Shown here: piece after piece, positions 1 through 12,600 of the stretch | Layout: the number at the start of each line of letters is the position of its first letter | Numbering within the stretch: position 1 is the stretch's first letter | Assembly: GCF_029407905.1 (NCBI RefSeq) | Contig: NC_073624.1 | Coordinates: 108,314,001 to 108,378,000, forward strand | DNA length: 64,000 bases | Origin: Bubalus kerabau | Lineage: Eukaryota; Chordata; Mammalia; Artiodactyla; Bovidae | Direction: 5' to 3' | Notes under the pieces: model-generated | What the model was told of the DNA's origin: nothing | Seen by the model: only the letters and a program-made list of their open reading frames with translations | Database searches by the model: none | Program-made: the position numbers and the translations under genes

Positions 1-76
1 ACATCAGCATGAATCCACCATGGGTGTACATGTGTTCCCAATCCTGAACCCCCCTCCCACCTCTCTCCCCATACCA
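1..76 (-). mobile_element. L1-BT LINE, 3' end, cut by window edge
   Basis: The sequence matches the terminal L1-BT 3' UTR in antisense, with the C-rich run that follows 'ccaatcctgaac'. The same segment recurs at 17.2, 22.1 and 22.3 kb. The match stops at about base 76, so this is a 5'-truncated copy whose poly(A) end lies outside the window. Confidence 0.85.
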
Positions 77-99
77 AAATTCTTAATAATTATATTCAT

Positions 100-620
100 G
101 TATTAATTAATTTCTTCATCAAATATTTATTGAGTAATTTGTATGTACCAGGTACTCTTGTAACTGCTCATGATGCCATCATGCAATTTATATTCTGGTA
201 TTAGGGATAAGAAATCAATTAGGGACAATAAGCATGTTATACGATATATTGGAAAGTAATGCTAAGTGCTTGAAGAAAAATGAAGCTGGATAAGGTAGAG
301 AAAATTTTAGATGGGAAATAGGCTCTTATTTTATTAATAGATTAAGTGGTAAGTCATCTTAAGAGATAATGAAAATGAACCATGCTATTATCTTGAGGAA
401 TGTGTTTCCAGGCAGAAGTAACAGCATTTACGAAAGTCCAGGTACAAAACATGCCAGTATGTTTGAGTCATAGCAAATAACTTGCTATAGCTGAAATACA
501 TTGAAAGAGAAAGAGGGTGATAGAAAGTAACAGCCAAAGGCCAAATTATGCAAGGCTTTCTAAACAAATAGTTTAGCTTTTATCCCAAGGTGATGAAAGT
601 CTATTGGGAAATTCAATGTA
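100..620 (-). mobile_element. L2 LINE 3' region, ancient
   Basis: In antisense this follows the L2 3' end in order: the 'aatatttattgag' terminus, the diverged 'gtaccaggtactcttgtaac' segment, the 'aagtgcttgaagaaaaat' segment, the 'ccaggcagaagtaacagc' segment, and a part resembling the 'gcagggccttgtaggcc' block near 555-605. It is heavily diverged, as expected for L2, and has no open frame. I assigned it from remembered consensus features, not an alignment. Confidence 0.72.
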
Positions 621-1139
621 GAAATTGCAGAATCATTTTCCACAGAATTTTATACCAAATATTATTAGAGAAGGCTGACTAGCATTCCATAGAGACTCTA
701 AAAAATAGACTTTTAAAATTATTGATATAAACTGATCAATATATTTATAAGTGTATATATGAGGTGGTAATAAGAGGGTATCTCTTATAGAGTCATTCAG
801 GGACACAAACTTACAAAGACTATGCCATCTTCAATATATACCTTCCAAAATTGCTAGAGTATTTTCATCCAATTGGTAAAAGAAGAAAGAGCTAGATGAT
901 CTCATAAGCGGTCCTTTACAGGAACAGGCCTGAAACTGGTAAGCATTAGTGCCTTAGCAGTCCAAAAGTTAGAACTTATTCACATGGCCATGCCTAACTA
1001 ACTGGTGAGAAATACAGTTTAGTTATGTGGCCAAATGAAGAAAAAAACAGATGGAGTGGTAGACATTTCTGCCATTTCAATATTTTAGGTTTTATAACAT
1101 CATGAGCACTATTTTGTGAATATCATAATCAATTAAATG
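621..1139. other. Unassigned AT-rich sequence
   Basis: No gene or recognised mobile element. The part from about 780 to 1075 has the feel of an old interspersed repeat, but I cannot name a family with confidence. Confidence 0.5.
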
Positions 1140-1670
1140 CACTTATTTTTAAATGTATAATATGAAGAGTTTTGAAAATGTATACATATTTATGTAACCA
1201 CCATCTCAAGCATTTCTGTTATTCCTCAAATCTCCTTCCTCATGTTTTGTAGCTATTCATCTCCACTCTGAATTACAAGCAATCATCTGTTTTCTGTACT
1301 ATAAATTAATTCAGTCATATTTATAATTCCTCATAACAATATGCAGTCTTTAGTATCTGGCTTCTTTCAGCACAGTTTTTTGAGATCATTCAAGTTGCTA
1401 CATGTTTCACTAAATTTCCCTTTTTGTACTGAATAGTATTCCACTGTATACACCCACCAGTTGAATGGACACCTGGCTTATTTCCAGTTTTTCAATATTA
1501 TAAACTATGCTACTATAAACCTTTATATGTAAATATTTATATGAAAATATACTTTAATTTTAGATATTCTAGAGGGTGTGCAATGGTACCTTTGCGATTC
1601 TAATTTGCACATTTATAATGGTTTAAAGGCTTTTTATTAATTTCCTTCATATAAATCAATTATATAGTTT
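1140..1670 (-). mobile_element. L1M-type LINE, 3' region, ancient
   Basis: This is antisense mammalian L1 3' sequence. Recognisable blocks are the segment leading to 'gtatctggcttctttcag', the 'gaatagtattccactgtat' block, 'tggacacctggcttatttcc', and the degraded 'tttgcgattctaatttgca' block. No frame survives. The subfamily cannot be fixed by eye. Confidence 0.75.
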
Positions 1671-3200
1671 TTCTTATTAGATGTTTCCTATTTTCTAATA
1701 TATGCATTCAATACAATAAATTTCCCTGAGTACTGCTTTACCTGAATACAGAAATTATATTACTATGTTTTCATTTTTGTTCATGTCAAATATCATATGA
1801 TTTATGTCCTATGTTTTGTTGTGACTTACATTTTACATTGTACATATGTATAAATGAAACTCCTGTCTTTTTTACCATATGCATACATAAATATACACAC
1901 ATACACATAAATAGAGTGTGTGATGAATTTATCATTTACTTAAGTTGCTTTTCCATTATTTTCATTTTCATTTTTTCTTTAAATACTGGATATGATTTAC
2001 TCTATTGATTTCATGACCTTCCAAGGATTACTATATATATTCTATTACAGAATGGAGTTGCAAAGAAAAAAAAAGCTTTGGACATGGAGTAAAATGCTAA
2101 GTATATAGGTATTATTTGACATGTATCAGTAAGGGAAGGCAAAATTATGATTATAAAAACTCCAAAATAGTATTTAATAATACTTACTTGCTCATGCCAT
2201 CTCTTTACTGCAAGTAGGCATAGGATTTCTGCTCCTAATCATAGAACAGGGGCTCAAGCTGATGATGAAGCAGCAATATCAGATTTTAAACATCACTGGA
2301 GGAAAAGTAGAATTCTAGGATATAGATCTTACCTATTTCTAGAGTGATGAATACTGGAAATATTTTGCAAGAATACTAATAATTATCTCACTCATTTACT
2401 AAGTGCCAGCAACAACAATTTATTTTATTTTTAATTTCTAGCTAATATAAGCTAATATAAATGAATATAAATAAACATGTATATAAGTATAAATAAATAA
2501 ATACAGTTTGGCTATAGCTTAATCACAGGCTCTGGAATATGTCTAATTCATAGGCCATTTTTAATGTTTGCTAATATTAGCAAGAAATTAAAATAAATAC
2601 AGCTTGGCCATGGTTTAACCACAGGTTCTGGAATGTCCTATTACTTATGTTCCCACAATTGACATCATATTCTGGACTTACATAATTAAAGTTTCATCTC
2701 TTTTGATTTTATGATGGTTTAGAGATTTCTCCTAGAAAAGACAATTTCTGAGATTTTTATTAATTGGGAAGGGATTATATTTTTTATCAATTTAAATAAA
2801 TTAAATTTATCAAGAATAAAATCTTTTATAATCTAGTTAGTTTATTTGTATAGGATGGATTAGAAAATTAATATTTACACATAGTGTGACTAAATTTCTT
2901 TTAATAAAACTGTCAGTAAGAAGTTGACATTTCTTTCTTTGTGTAATTTACAAATGATTTGCATCTAATCTCAGAAGTAAAGTTAGGTCTTACTTATTAA
3001 GTTACTTGCTATGATTTAATTTATCATCTGTTGATTTTGCCAAACATAGTGGCAGAACTGATATTTAGCATTCAACATTTGCTACAAAAACGATGAAAGA
3101 AATGATAGTTTAAATTGCTAAGATTAATATTATTTAAAATAAAAAAGCAATCTGGCTACGCTTTGCTGCTGACATTCTTTAGCCTATCTAGTTGAATTTA
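1671..3200. other. Unassigned AT-rich sequence
   Basis: No gene or recognised interspersed repeat. The 65-codon frame at 1811-2008 is AT-rich with no family resemblance and is best read as chance. A local direct repeat inside this stretch is listed separately. Confidence 0.55.
2495..2648. repeat. Diverged direct repeat, about 55 bp, two copies 96 bp apart
   Basis: Copy 1 (2495-2553) and copy 2 (2591-2648) both begin 'aaataaatacag' and continue through a 'cacaggYtctggaat' core, with scattered substitutions (roughly 80% alike). The similarity stops after about 55 bp, so this is an old local duplication and not a full 96-bp tandem array. Confidence 0.65.
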
Positions 3201-3388
3201 CTTGTGGCTTAGCTGGTTAAGAATCCACCTGTAATGCAGGAGACCCCGGTTTGATTCCTGGGTTGGGAAGATATGCTGGAGAAGGGATAGGCTACCCACT
3301 CCAGTATTCTGGCCTGGAGAATTCCATGGATTGTACAGTCCATGGGTCACAAAGAGACAGACACGACTGATCGGCTTACACTTTCACA
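3201..3388 (+). mobile_element. Bov-tA SINE
   Basis: A tRNA-derived head ('ggcttagctggttaagaatc', with a B-box-like 'ggtttgattcc') is joined to a Bov-A-like body ('cactccagtattctggcctg') and ends in the usual 'agagacagacacgactga' segment. It lacks the first bases of a complete Bov-tA. I found no clear TSD. Confidence 0.9.
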
Positions 3389-6300
3389 ACATAATGTAGT
3401 TTATCAGATTATTTTAGAATTTAAGTAATAGAAACTATAAATTAATATATATTTTGCTAGAGATTAAAAATATTAAAATTTCATCTTAGTTTTAGAAAGA
3501 AACAAAAAGAACAAGATATCTCTAAAAAGAAGCATTAATTTTTATATGAAAGTACTATCTTCTCTTGGTAAAGGATTTCTTGAAATTATGCAGGCAATAT
3601 AGTGACTACATATTTTTAATTGGGCCAAGCAATATTCTGAAAAGATTATTTTTTTTCCTGATTATGGATTTTTTGTTATACTTGTGAAGTTATTTTAGTG
3701 GAGGAGTCTTAACTTTTTGCTGTTAAAAACATAATAAAAATATGACCAAATACAACTGTTGAGTTATCATTATATAAACAATAAACACAAAAGTTTATTA
3801 ACTTTATAGACAATGAAATAATGACTTGCAATTTTTTATGGGAAATTTAGATACTTATTTTGAAAAATATTATTTTTCTTTAATTGCATGTCTAATATAG
3901 GAAATTATAAAAAAATATATACTTTCATCTTGAAATTCTTCGAAAAATAATCTTTCATGTTAACAAAATACTAGAGAGGAAAACTGTTTCTTGATAGTGC
4001 ATATATTTTTAAATATGCATTTGTTCACAATAAAATAATTGCATTAGTTTATAACACCATAGTTTCTATTATAATATGCAAACTTTGCATAACATTTTTA
4101 TAATATATAGACTATCAGAATTCCATCAGTAATTATTGGAGAGTAGTTTTACTGTGTAGGTTTGGGGATGTTAGAAAGAGATGGTGACAATAACACCAAT
4201 AAATCAATCCAATTTACTGCAGATATTTTCAACTCTGTCTCATCATCTGTTTTTACATTTATTTTTAAACATACTGACTATGATTTAGTGGTAAAAAATT
4301 TAAGAAAACATCAACAGAGCGGCTGAAGTAAAAGTAGGTTTGGGGATATCATTATTTCTCTGTTCACAAAACTAATTGCTAGTGGGTCTAAGAAGGGCTG
4401 ATTGAGTGTGGTAGTACCCAGGCAACCAACTCTGTGGGTATTAGCATGTGACCTCTTGACAAAACACAGAAGATCCCTGACATTCGCAAATATTAGCAAT
4501 GATATTATAAAGGCTTCTTTAGGGCAGTTAAATCTTGTTTGCAGACACTGTGATACAGACATGTTACATCTGCATTTCAAATGAGTTCTTTCTTCATTTT
4601 CTAGTTTAATTGGGGCTGGAAAGCTCCCAGATGATTACAATTAAAACTGTTTCACTTCACTGTTTTTTTTTTAAATCAAGCAATAGCATCTATTCATTTT
4701 CAGAATATCACTCAGCAGGGTTGTAGCAGGAAATGTGCTTTCTATGTCCAAAATAAATAATGCTTAGAGTGTAATTACAGAATTCTCTTTGACTTGAAGT
4801 TATAAATCATTAAGTATTAATAAGTTATTCAAAACTGAACATGCTTTAATTAATTATAAACTGGTTTATATGTCATTCAAAAACATTAACTAATGTCTGT
4901 TATATACCAAACAACTCGAGTTGGTGGTTGTGAAGATGAATTAACAAGTCAGTCTGTTTTATTGAATAATATAATACAGCTCATCAAAGAAATGAAGGCA
5001 ACATGGCGTTACAGGCTACAATGTACTGAAAATATTGCAATCAGGTCCTCCAGCAAACTTGATTTGTAGCACACAGAGCTCCATCATCATGGTTTTGTAA
5101 ATATCAAGTCCTCAAAGACACTGTTTTCCAGGATATTACTTTCGAATGTTTTTAAACATGCACCAGCATTATAAATACAATCTACATTACAAAGCAGTGT
5201 GTACCCAGACACACACTCATAATAATTACAGAAACTGAAGTTTCATGAAATAATACGTATCCTTATTGTGTTTGATGCACTCATATTTTCAATACTATTT
5301 TATTAAATTCTACACCTTAAATTGATTTCACAACCCAGCTAATGGGTCATGATTCTCTAATTCATTATCTCAGTTTCAAAAACACTACACAAGAAGTGAT
5401 TATCCTGGTAATTGGTGGTAAAATGGAGCAATTCTAAGCATAAGAATTATAGGAGCAAGTAAACAAATCTTATGTTTAAAATGGAATGTTGGGTGAAGTG
5501 AGAAGTCAGAAAAGGAGTCGTTGTATGTGTGTGTTTTCTCTCTTCTCTTTTTTGTTGTTGTTTGCTGTCATTTATGGCGTCTGATATATCCTTTTAAATC
5601 AATAATTTGAGACATGGTTGAGTCTCATTTAGCCTAAGCATAGAAGAAAGAAATCTGGTTGAATCTGTTAATCATGTGGGAAAAGAATAATAATTCAAAG
5701 TTATGTGCACAGCTAAATAGCCCTGAGAGAGTAAAAGCTATTTTTATGTTAGCTTTTATAAGTTCAGAATCTCATCAGTTTAAAACAGTTTTAGGAAACA
5801 TGTGTGGTGGTAAGTGTGGAAATTAAGTAAGGTAATTCCCATATAATCTGAAGGAATCACTTTAGAATTGGTAATAGTCAATGAGAAGTTATCAATTAAA
5901 TGATCAAATAAATGGCTGCCATCAATAAAATTTCCCAGAAATGTGTCTTGGGAACATTCATTTTAAATTATGGTTACAAAAAGAAATTCTCTAGAAATCC
6001 TCATATGTAATTGTCCTTAAGATATCATCAAATGATGAATTAATCTCCTCAGTCTTAGAAAATTTTACGATGTCTTCTGTAGTTCCGTGGTTTAAATTTT
6101 TGGAAATAATTCTGTGGATCACTGGGTACCTAGAAGACCAGAGGTCATAATTCTGTCACATTTAGTCCAGATACATGAACCATCTGCATGCATCTGTAGA
6201 AAGATATAAACACCAGGGCATAATAGTATTAATGAAATTTGAGCTAAATTAACACAATAAGTCTTTACTGCATGAGTTTGGTCACTTAACTAAGCAACAG

Positions 6301-8302
6301 AGGTTGAATCTGTCCCTACTCATTTTGTTTTCCTTGTTCCTTCCTTATAATGTGACAAATAAAGAACCACAGAAAAAAGGTTTTAATTTTTCCAAATTCA
6401 AACTCTTAAAAGTAGAAAATATTAGCCTTTAGAAATACATTATTTATCACCATTCTAACACATTTTGGAAGAAAAAAATTCAATTCTTGGAAATTTTATT
6501 TCCTAGAGCTGTATAAAGGAGAGAAAATCCATGCAAAATGTGATACGATGTGACAAAGTTGTTAATCCATACGTGCCAGTCCAGGCTTCTCTGTCTATTG
6601 CTGTGCCCACATCAAGGGCTTTATGAGAGAGGAACAAGTGCCTGATAAACTATATTATTTGCTCTCAGCCACCTGGTGCAATGACTTATTCTGACCATGC
6701 CAGGGCCACTAGACCTATGGAAAATGCATTTACTTAGTTCTCAGTATTCAGTGACACTGGGGACCAATGTGACTTAATATAAAGCTACTCATCAATCAAT
6801 AATGTTCACCGTGAGGGTTATTCCAGTCCTCTAACTTCATACCTGAAATGATAATATTATCTCAACCATGATTGATTATATATAGACACATTATACTATA
6901 AGCTTCCTCTCCAGTGATTTAAATTGACATTTTGTTCTGTCTTTGGAATTTTCCCATTGTGTCCTCTGAAACTCCAATCATTCCATGATTGATCATCTCT
7001 CTTACCTTCTGCCCTGAGCCTCCAGTAAGGTCTCCTTTGAGAATATCCATTTCCTATACCTCACACATTATCTCACCTCAACCCTGAGGCAGTTTCAGGA
7101 AAACAGTTTTTCCTTTAATAAAACCCTGCTTCTCTGAGGCCTATTCTTCTGAGCTTGACTACTTTTCACTCCTACATTTCATCTGGCGATTTAATCTATA
7201 CACTCTTCTATTTTCTTCCTCAGCAGTACTGTCTTCAGTCAAAGCTAACTTTTCTTCAAGTGCAAGCCCTATTCTTTGAACTGTTGTCTTTCAGATTTCT
7301 AAATACCATACCACATCCTTTTTATTTTTCATATTCTGGAATAAAAAAATTCAGAGTAAATATAAAGTCTGACTATGTGCTTATATCATACTGGTATAGG
7401 AAAAAATCCTACAACAGCTATAAAAATGTCTTCATTATTGTGAATATTACATTTTACTACTCCTTTGGGTCTGGCAGTCTTTGTGATGATTTCTTCTAAA
7501 CTTTTATGTTTCCACCCAAACACATCGTCAATAGAAAACATTTCCTTTTAAAAGAGATGGGGAGGTGAGAAATAGCACAGGGTTTCTTTTCTTATGTGAA
7601 TTTTAATCTTTCAACACAGGCTTATCAATCATAGAACTGTCTGTGTTGTAAGTAGTGATGGTAGCTGTTTAGAAATAAAGCATTTTATGTCGCACCAGAG
7701 AATAAAACTTAAAACACAATGAGAGTAAACTTAGAATTGAGCAACTTCCTCTTAGCTCTCATTATAAATAAATAAAGGAGGGAAATTCATCCTGAAAATT
7801 ATGAAGATATAGTAACTACTAGGAAGATGGATTGAATTTGGTCTATGAAAATAATTTTATTAGGTTGGTAGCAGCTGTTTTGTTAAAATTTCCATAATTT
7901 TTTATAGACAGGTCAGGAATAGGTTTTCACTGAAAAACTTTTTGTTTCAAGTTAAAATTAAAGTTAGAAAACTTTATGGTATTTTTCTTTATTATTCCCT
8001 ACCAAAAATATCTCTGCTTTCACACAAATGTTATTGTGAACTTGTTTATTTCAAGATTTTTCTATAGAATTCTGATTTTACTGAGTAGAAAACATGGGGT
8101 TTTATTCATGGGTCTCTTCATATAGGGACTAAATAATCTGAATTGCCAGGAGGTAACATCTTAGCTATTTATTCGATTATCACCTGAAAATAGCAGCTAT
8201 CAAGAGAAGAATTTTTGCTTGAGAAACAATTGATTTCTAACAGAACTATTTCAATGGAGTGATCTTTGCGTTCATGGTTTTGTGGATTTTGAAGTGTTGA
8301 TT
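3389..8302. other. Longest stretch without a recognised repeat
   Basis: About 4.9 kb of AT-rich sequence in which I recognise no transposable element, RNA gene or coding exon. The frames at 4311-4584 (both strands) and 7155-7499 have no recognisable domain and look like chance frames. Conserved noncoding sequence could be present but cannot be judged from one genome. Confidence 0.55.
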
Positions 8303-8605
8303 AGTAAAGTAATGCTCAAAATTCTCCAAGCCAGGTTTCATCAGTACCTGAACCGTGAACTTCCAGATGTTCAAGCTGGTTTTAGAAAAGGCAGAGGAAC
8401 CAGAGATCAAATTGCCAACATCCGCTGGATCATGGAAAAAGCAAGAGAGTTCCAGAAAAACATCTATTTCTGCTTTATTGACTATTGCAAAGCCTTTGAC
8501 TGTGTGGATCACAATAAACTGTGGAAAATTCTGAAAGAGATGGGAATACCACCAGATAACCTGACGTGCCTCTTGAGAAACCTATATAGGTTATATGTAG
8601 GTTAG
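8282..8605 (+). pseudogene. BovB ORF2 fragment, reverse transcriptase N-terminal part
   Basis: A 107-residue frame that enters BovB about 7 residues in. It carries the QAGFRKGRGT block (residues 31-40) and RT motif A as FIDYCKAFDCVDH near residues 65-77, where most copies here read FIDYAKAFDCVDH. It is a remnant of a retrotransposon polymerase that would copy BovB RNA at a nicked target. The catalytic motif C region is absent, so it cannot be functional. The frame ends where BovB similarity decays ('IPPDN' replaces the usual IPDH block). Confidence 0.88.
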
Positions 8606-8640
8606 GAAGCAACAGTTAGAACTGGACATGGAACAATAGA
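8303..8640 (+). mobile_element. BovB LINE fragment, RT region
   Basis: A sense BovB segment running from 'agtaaagtaatgctcaaaat' to the 'ggacatggaacaa' block. It encodes the N-terminal RT region. It is truncated at both ends and convergent with the next BovB copy, with which it shares about 80 bp of the same consensus region, giving a short inverted repeat spaced about 1 kb. Confidence 0.92.
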
Positions 8641-8701
8641 TGAGATCAGATCAGTCGCTCAGTCGTGTCCGACTCTTTGTGATCCCATGAATTGCAGCAT
8701 G

Positions 8702-9301
8702 TCAGGCCTCCCTGTCTATCACCAACTCCTGGAGTTCACTGAGACTCACGTCCATCGAGTCAGTGATGCCATCCGGCCATCTCATCCTCTGTCGTCCCCT
8801 TCTCCTCCTGCCCCCACTCCCTCCCAGCATCAGAGTCTTTTCCAATGAGTCAACTCTTCGCATGAGGTGGCCAAAGTACTGGAGTTTCAGCTTCAGCATC
8901 ATTCCCTCCAAAGAAATCCCAGGGCTGATCTCCTTCAGAATGGACTGGGTGGATCTCCTTGCAGTCCAAGGGACTCTCAAGAGTCTTCTCCAATACCACA
9001 GTTCAAAAGCATCAATTCTTGGGCACTCAACCTTCTTCACAGTCCAACTCTCACATCCATACATGACCACAGGAAAAACCATAGCCTTGACTAGATGGAC
9101 CTTTGTTGGCAAAATAATGTCTCTGCTTTTGAACATGCTATCTAGGTTGGTCATAACTTTCCTTCCAAGGAGTAAGCGTCTTTTAATTTCATGGCTGCAG
9201 TCACCATCTGTAGTGATTTTGGAGCCCCAAAAAATAAAGTCTGACACTGTTTCCACTGTTTCCCCATCTATTTCCCATGAAGTGATAGAACTGGATGCCA
9301 T
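8702..9301 (-). pseudogene. BovB ORF2 C-terminal domain remnant
   Basis: A 199-residue frame beginning MASSSITSWEIDGETVETV, which is the region just after the RT palm. It continues through the CESWTVKK and WYWRRLLRVPWTARR blocks and the YFGHLMRR and GGRRRRGRQRMRW tail. It corresponds to the C-terminal part of the BovB polyprotein. The upstream RT part of the same copy is in another frame at 9328-9531, where motif C reads YTDD in place of YADD. The split shows at least one frameshift; the copy is dead. Confidence 0.88.
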
Positions 9302-9327
9302 GATTTTTGTTTTCTGAATGTTGAGTT

Positions 9328-9531
9328 TTAAGTCAACTTTTCACTCTCCTCTTTCATCTTCATCAAGAGGCTTTTTAGTTCCTCTTCACTTTCTGCCATA
9401 AGGGTGGTATCATCTGTATATCTGAGGTTATTGATATTTCTCCCGGCAATCTTGATTCCAGCTTGTGCTTCTTCCAGCCCAGCGTTTCCCATGATGTACT
9501 CTGCGTATAAGTTTACTAAACAGGGTGACAA
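9328..9531 (-). pseudogene. BovB ORF2 RT palm remnant (motif C as YTDD)
   Basis: A 67-residue frame, MSPCLVNLYAEYIMGNAGLE onward, covering the end of RT motif B and motif C. Motif C reads RYTDDTTL; the aspartates are kept but Ala is replaced by Thr. It ends at a stop just before the region that restarts in the 8702-9301 frame. It belongs to the same antisense BovB copy. Confidence 0.85.
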
Positions 9532-9655
9532 TATACAGCCTTGACGTACTCCTTTTCCTATTTGGAACTAGTCTGTTGTTCCTTGTCCAGTTCTAACTGT
9601 TGCTTCCTGACCTGCATACAGATTTCTCAAGAGGCAGGTCAGGTGGTCTGATATC

Positions 9656-12600
9656 CCATATATACCATGTCATTAATTACCATGATTTTTATTTATATTA
9701 CAAAATAAAATGTTTTAAAATGTTTATGATGTAATTTAAAATGAATCTCCTTCATGAATGTTCATTGAGTTGATGTCATTCTCCACTGGTTTAAAACCTG
9801 GTCCATGACAAAACGACCCCTTAAAAGTGCCAATATTTGAGAATTGTGTCAAGACTTGAAAAAGAGGTAAAAAGTAGAACTTGTGAAATGGAATACATGT
9901 GGAGTGAGTAAGCTTTGGTGGCCACAAAGTGAGATTTTAAGATTTGATAACACTGTAATAAATATGGACTGTGCAGTCTGGATATTTCCAGTTGAATAAC
10001 ATGTTTTGAATGTTAAAGGTTAAGAAATAAGTAAGCAGGTTTACAATTTATTCTCCATAGATATTTGGCCTAGAATGTCTACTGCATCTTGGGGGCCTTA
10101 CTCTACAGGCAAGGGCAAATTTTATACTGACATGTCAGAAAGAAACTCTCTGTGTAGTTTTTAGCATGAGAACTTTAGCAATCAAAAGCCTTGCTACAGA
10201 AGGAATATCAATTGAAAGGATGTCAGACATCAGTTTTAAGGACTTCAACTTAGATAAAAATGGTAATAAATTTGAGTAACAATTAAATGAAAATATTACA
10301 TATACTGTTATTATCTATATTAAACTTCTATCAAAACAATTTTTTCACTGCTTTTTAATGAAAAGAAGTAACTAAAGCTAAATTCCCCTCTGTACAAAGT
10401 TATGTTTACTTATAGCTTCTTCTTTGTATTTGAAAACATTTGCTCAGTTTAGGGAAGGGTTCTCTTATCTGGACTGCTCATGATTGGCAGATTTAATATC
10501 TAAATTATTAAGTTTACATAATACAAAAATAAGCTTATATTCCATAAGACATTCCTCAGTGATAGAGGAAATTTTAGATGAAAATTAGATAACAAGAAAA
10601 AGTCACATTTTAAAATAAAATGCTTAGAAAAATCTGTATTACATGTATTATATTCTCTGGCAATAAGAGGTTGACTGTACTCAAAACAACCCTGAAATAC
10701 TGTTTTAAATCTAGATTTGTTCATATTTGGTAATAAACAGAGATTTCTATAAACCTGACTTGATTAAATGGATATAAAAATAATATCCTGTAAAATCAGC
10801 CATTGCATTTTAATCAATGTCTACAAGCTCACTCTGGAGAAAATACTCAAATATCTATCATCATTCCTTAGCCATTACTTAGAAAATAAATGTAGCTCAA
10901 GGATTTAAGTGCTTCCCAGAAAATGCACTCCTTAAGGCACATTTGAAAGCTCATGGCTTTAGAAAAATAAAGGTTTTTGCATGACTATTTACTAAAAATA
11001 TATATATAAGCTATTAATTTGTGAAATCAAATAATTCATGTGTAAGTTTTCGTATCCTTCATTCTTCTTTAAAAAAAAATCCCTGTAAAATATTAGAGCA
11101 TATTTTGGCCGATGTAGAATTTTACATCTCAAAGGTATACTTATTTTCATATTATTTTTGTATTATTCAATCACCATGGCTACTCACGTTCAAGTCTTTG
11201 CACCTGCAGGTGAATCAAAGCCAACTTCTAAGATGTTTTGGCATCTTACGTCTTCTTCATAGGGGAAAAGATAAAGTCAAACTCTGGTTTTTGCTGACCT
11301 CAAATTATAGCTTATATGAAAAGCAGAAGATACCCTTGTCATCTCCACCCCTCACCCCACTCAACTGCCTGTTCTGTTTTATTCTCAGTGATCCCTGTCT
11401 TCATGAGACTCTGCAAAATTAGTTGAGTATACATACAAAGGGAAATAACTTTGCTGGTGCTTCAGGACCCACTGGCTGATCTAACTGTAATAAATTATGG
11501 CATATCTTTATGATTACTTACACTAGATCACTGAATAATGTCTCATCACATATTCCTGAACTGTTTAAGTAATCGTGTCTGCTATTGTAAGCTTTATCTG
11601 AGACTGTTGGACTGCAATGTGAGTTATGAGACCACAATGGAAGCTCTTATAATATGATATTTAACTTTCTTTCCACTAATGTTAAATGATACATGAATAT
11701 TATAAAAGTATGTATGCTGAACATGTGACTATTGACTAATAATGCTAGCTTCACTTCTGATTAAATAAAGAAAAGGAAAGGACCTTAACATTAATAATCA
11801 AGTTTGTGTCATCCATCCACAAAAGAAAACATTTTTAAGGAAATATATGTAGTTTAGTTGATTATATGAAATGAAAAGCTTATACTTTTTGGCATAAATT
11901 TTTAATTATATACTCATTTTTACCCATTATGAACTATTAGTCATTCTTTCTTTGGCATCTTTGGTTTTTAGGTGCCTGGAAAAATTGAATTTTTGTTGAC
12001 TTTCCTATATTACCTAACTGTACATTTATTAAAGTATGATTTGAAGCTACAACATCTTAAGCGACACGATTTTTTTAACTGTTAAAACCAAGCTAGTGTG
12101 CTCAAGTAAATGCATTTGATTTTAGTAACTAAATTACAAAATGGGGTTAAAAATGGACAATGTATTTATTTCCATTCCATATAGTCATCTTGAGTAAAGT
12201 CTGTACTGTTTACTAAGTCTAACCACTTGAAAGACATTATACAAAGCTTTTAGACAGTGCTTTGTGACAATAAACCAAAATAGCATAAATAATACCGAGA
12301 GCAAATCAAGAAGGGGGTGGGATGTGCTAACCAAAAATGCTAAATCTAATGCAGTTATGCTAAAAAATAATGTAATTCTTATACAGAGGGCTGCAGTATA
12401 AGAGGGTGTAAAGGCATTACTTTGCAGAAAAAAATACTGGAAAGTAGCTGTTGGAGTAATCATGGAAAAATTAAAGATAATAGCTTTTCTGAATTGTAAA
12501 TGTTTTAGAAGATAGAGTCATGAAGATATTAATAGTGATATAATAAACTTGTTTTTGAAAATGGCTCTCTATATAAAATTTATCACCATGGGAAAATACC

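Larger units (their letters stand above)
8642..9655 (-). mobile_element. BovB LINE, 5'-truncated, 3' third
   Basis: Antisense BovB with its 3' end at the left ('agatcagatcagtcgctcag') and truncation in the RT domain at the right, near 'tctgatatccca'. It includes the C-terminal RT and the tail domain. There is no TSD I can defend. Confidence 0.92.

Noticed and set aside
3201..3388. True tRNA gene in the Bov-tA head
   Set aside because: B-box-like bases occur, but the sequence continues into the SINE body and there is no complete cloverleaf; the same applies to the other Bov-tA copies.
8303..9655. Twin-priming explanation for the convergent BovB pair
   Set aside because: For an antisense element the inverted 5' piece should lie to the right of the 5' break; here it lies at the 3' end, and the two pieces overlap in consensus. 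Two separate copies are more likely.
11021..11422. 133-codon frame as a coding exon
   Set aside because: No recognisable domain, biased composition and no splice context that stands out; chance frames of this length are expected over 64 kb.
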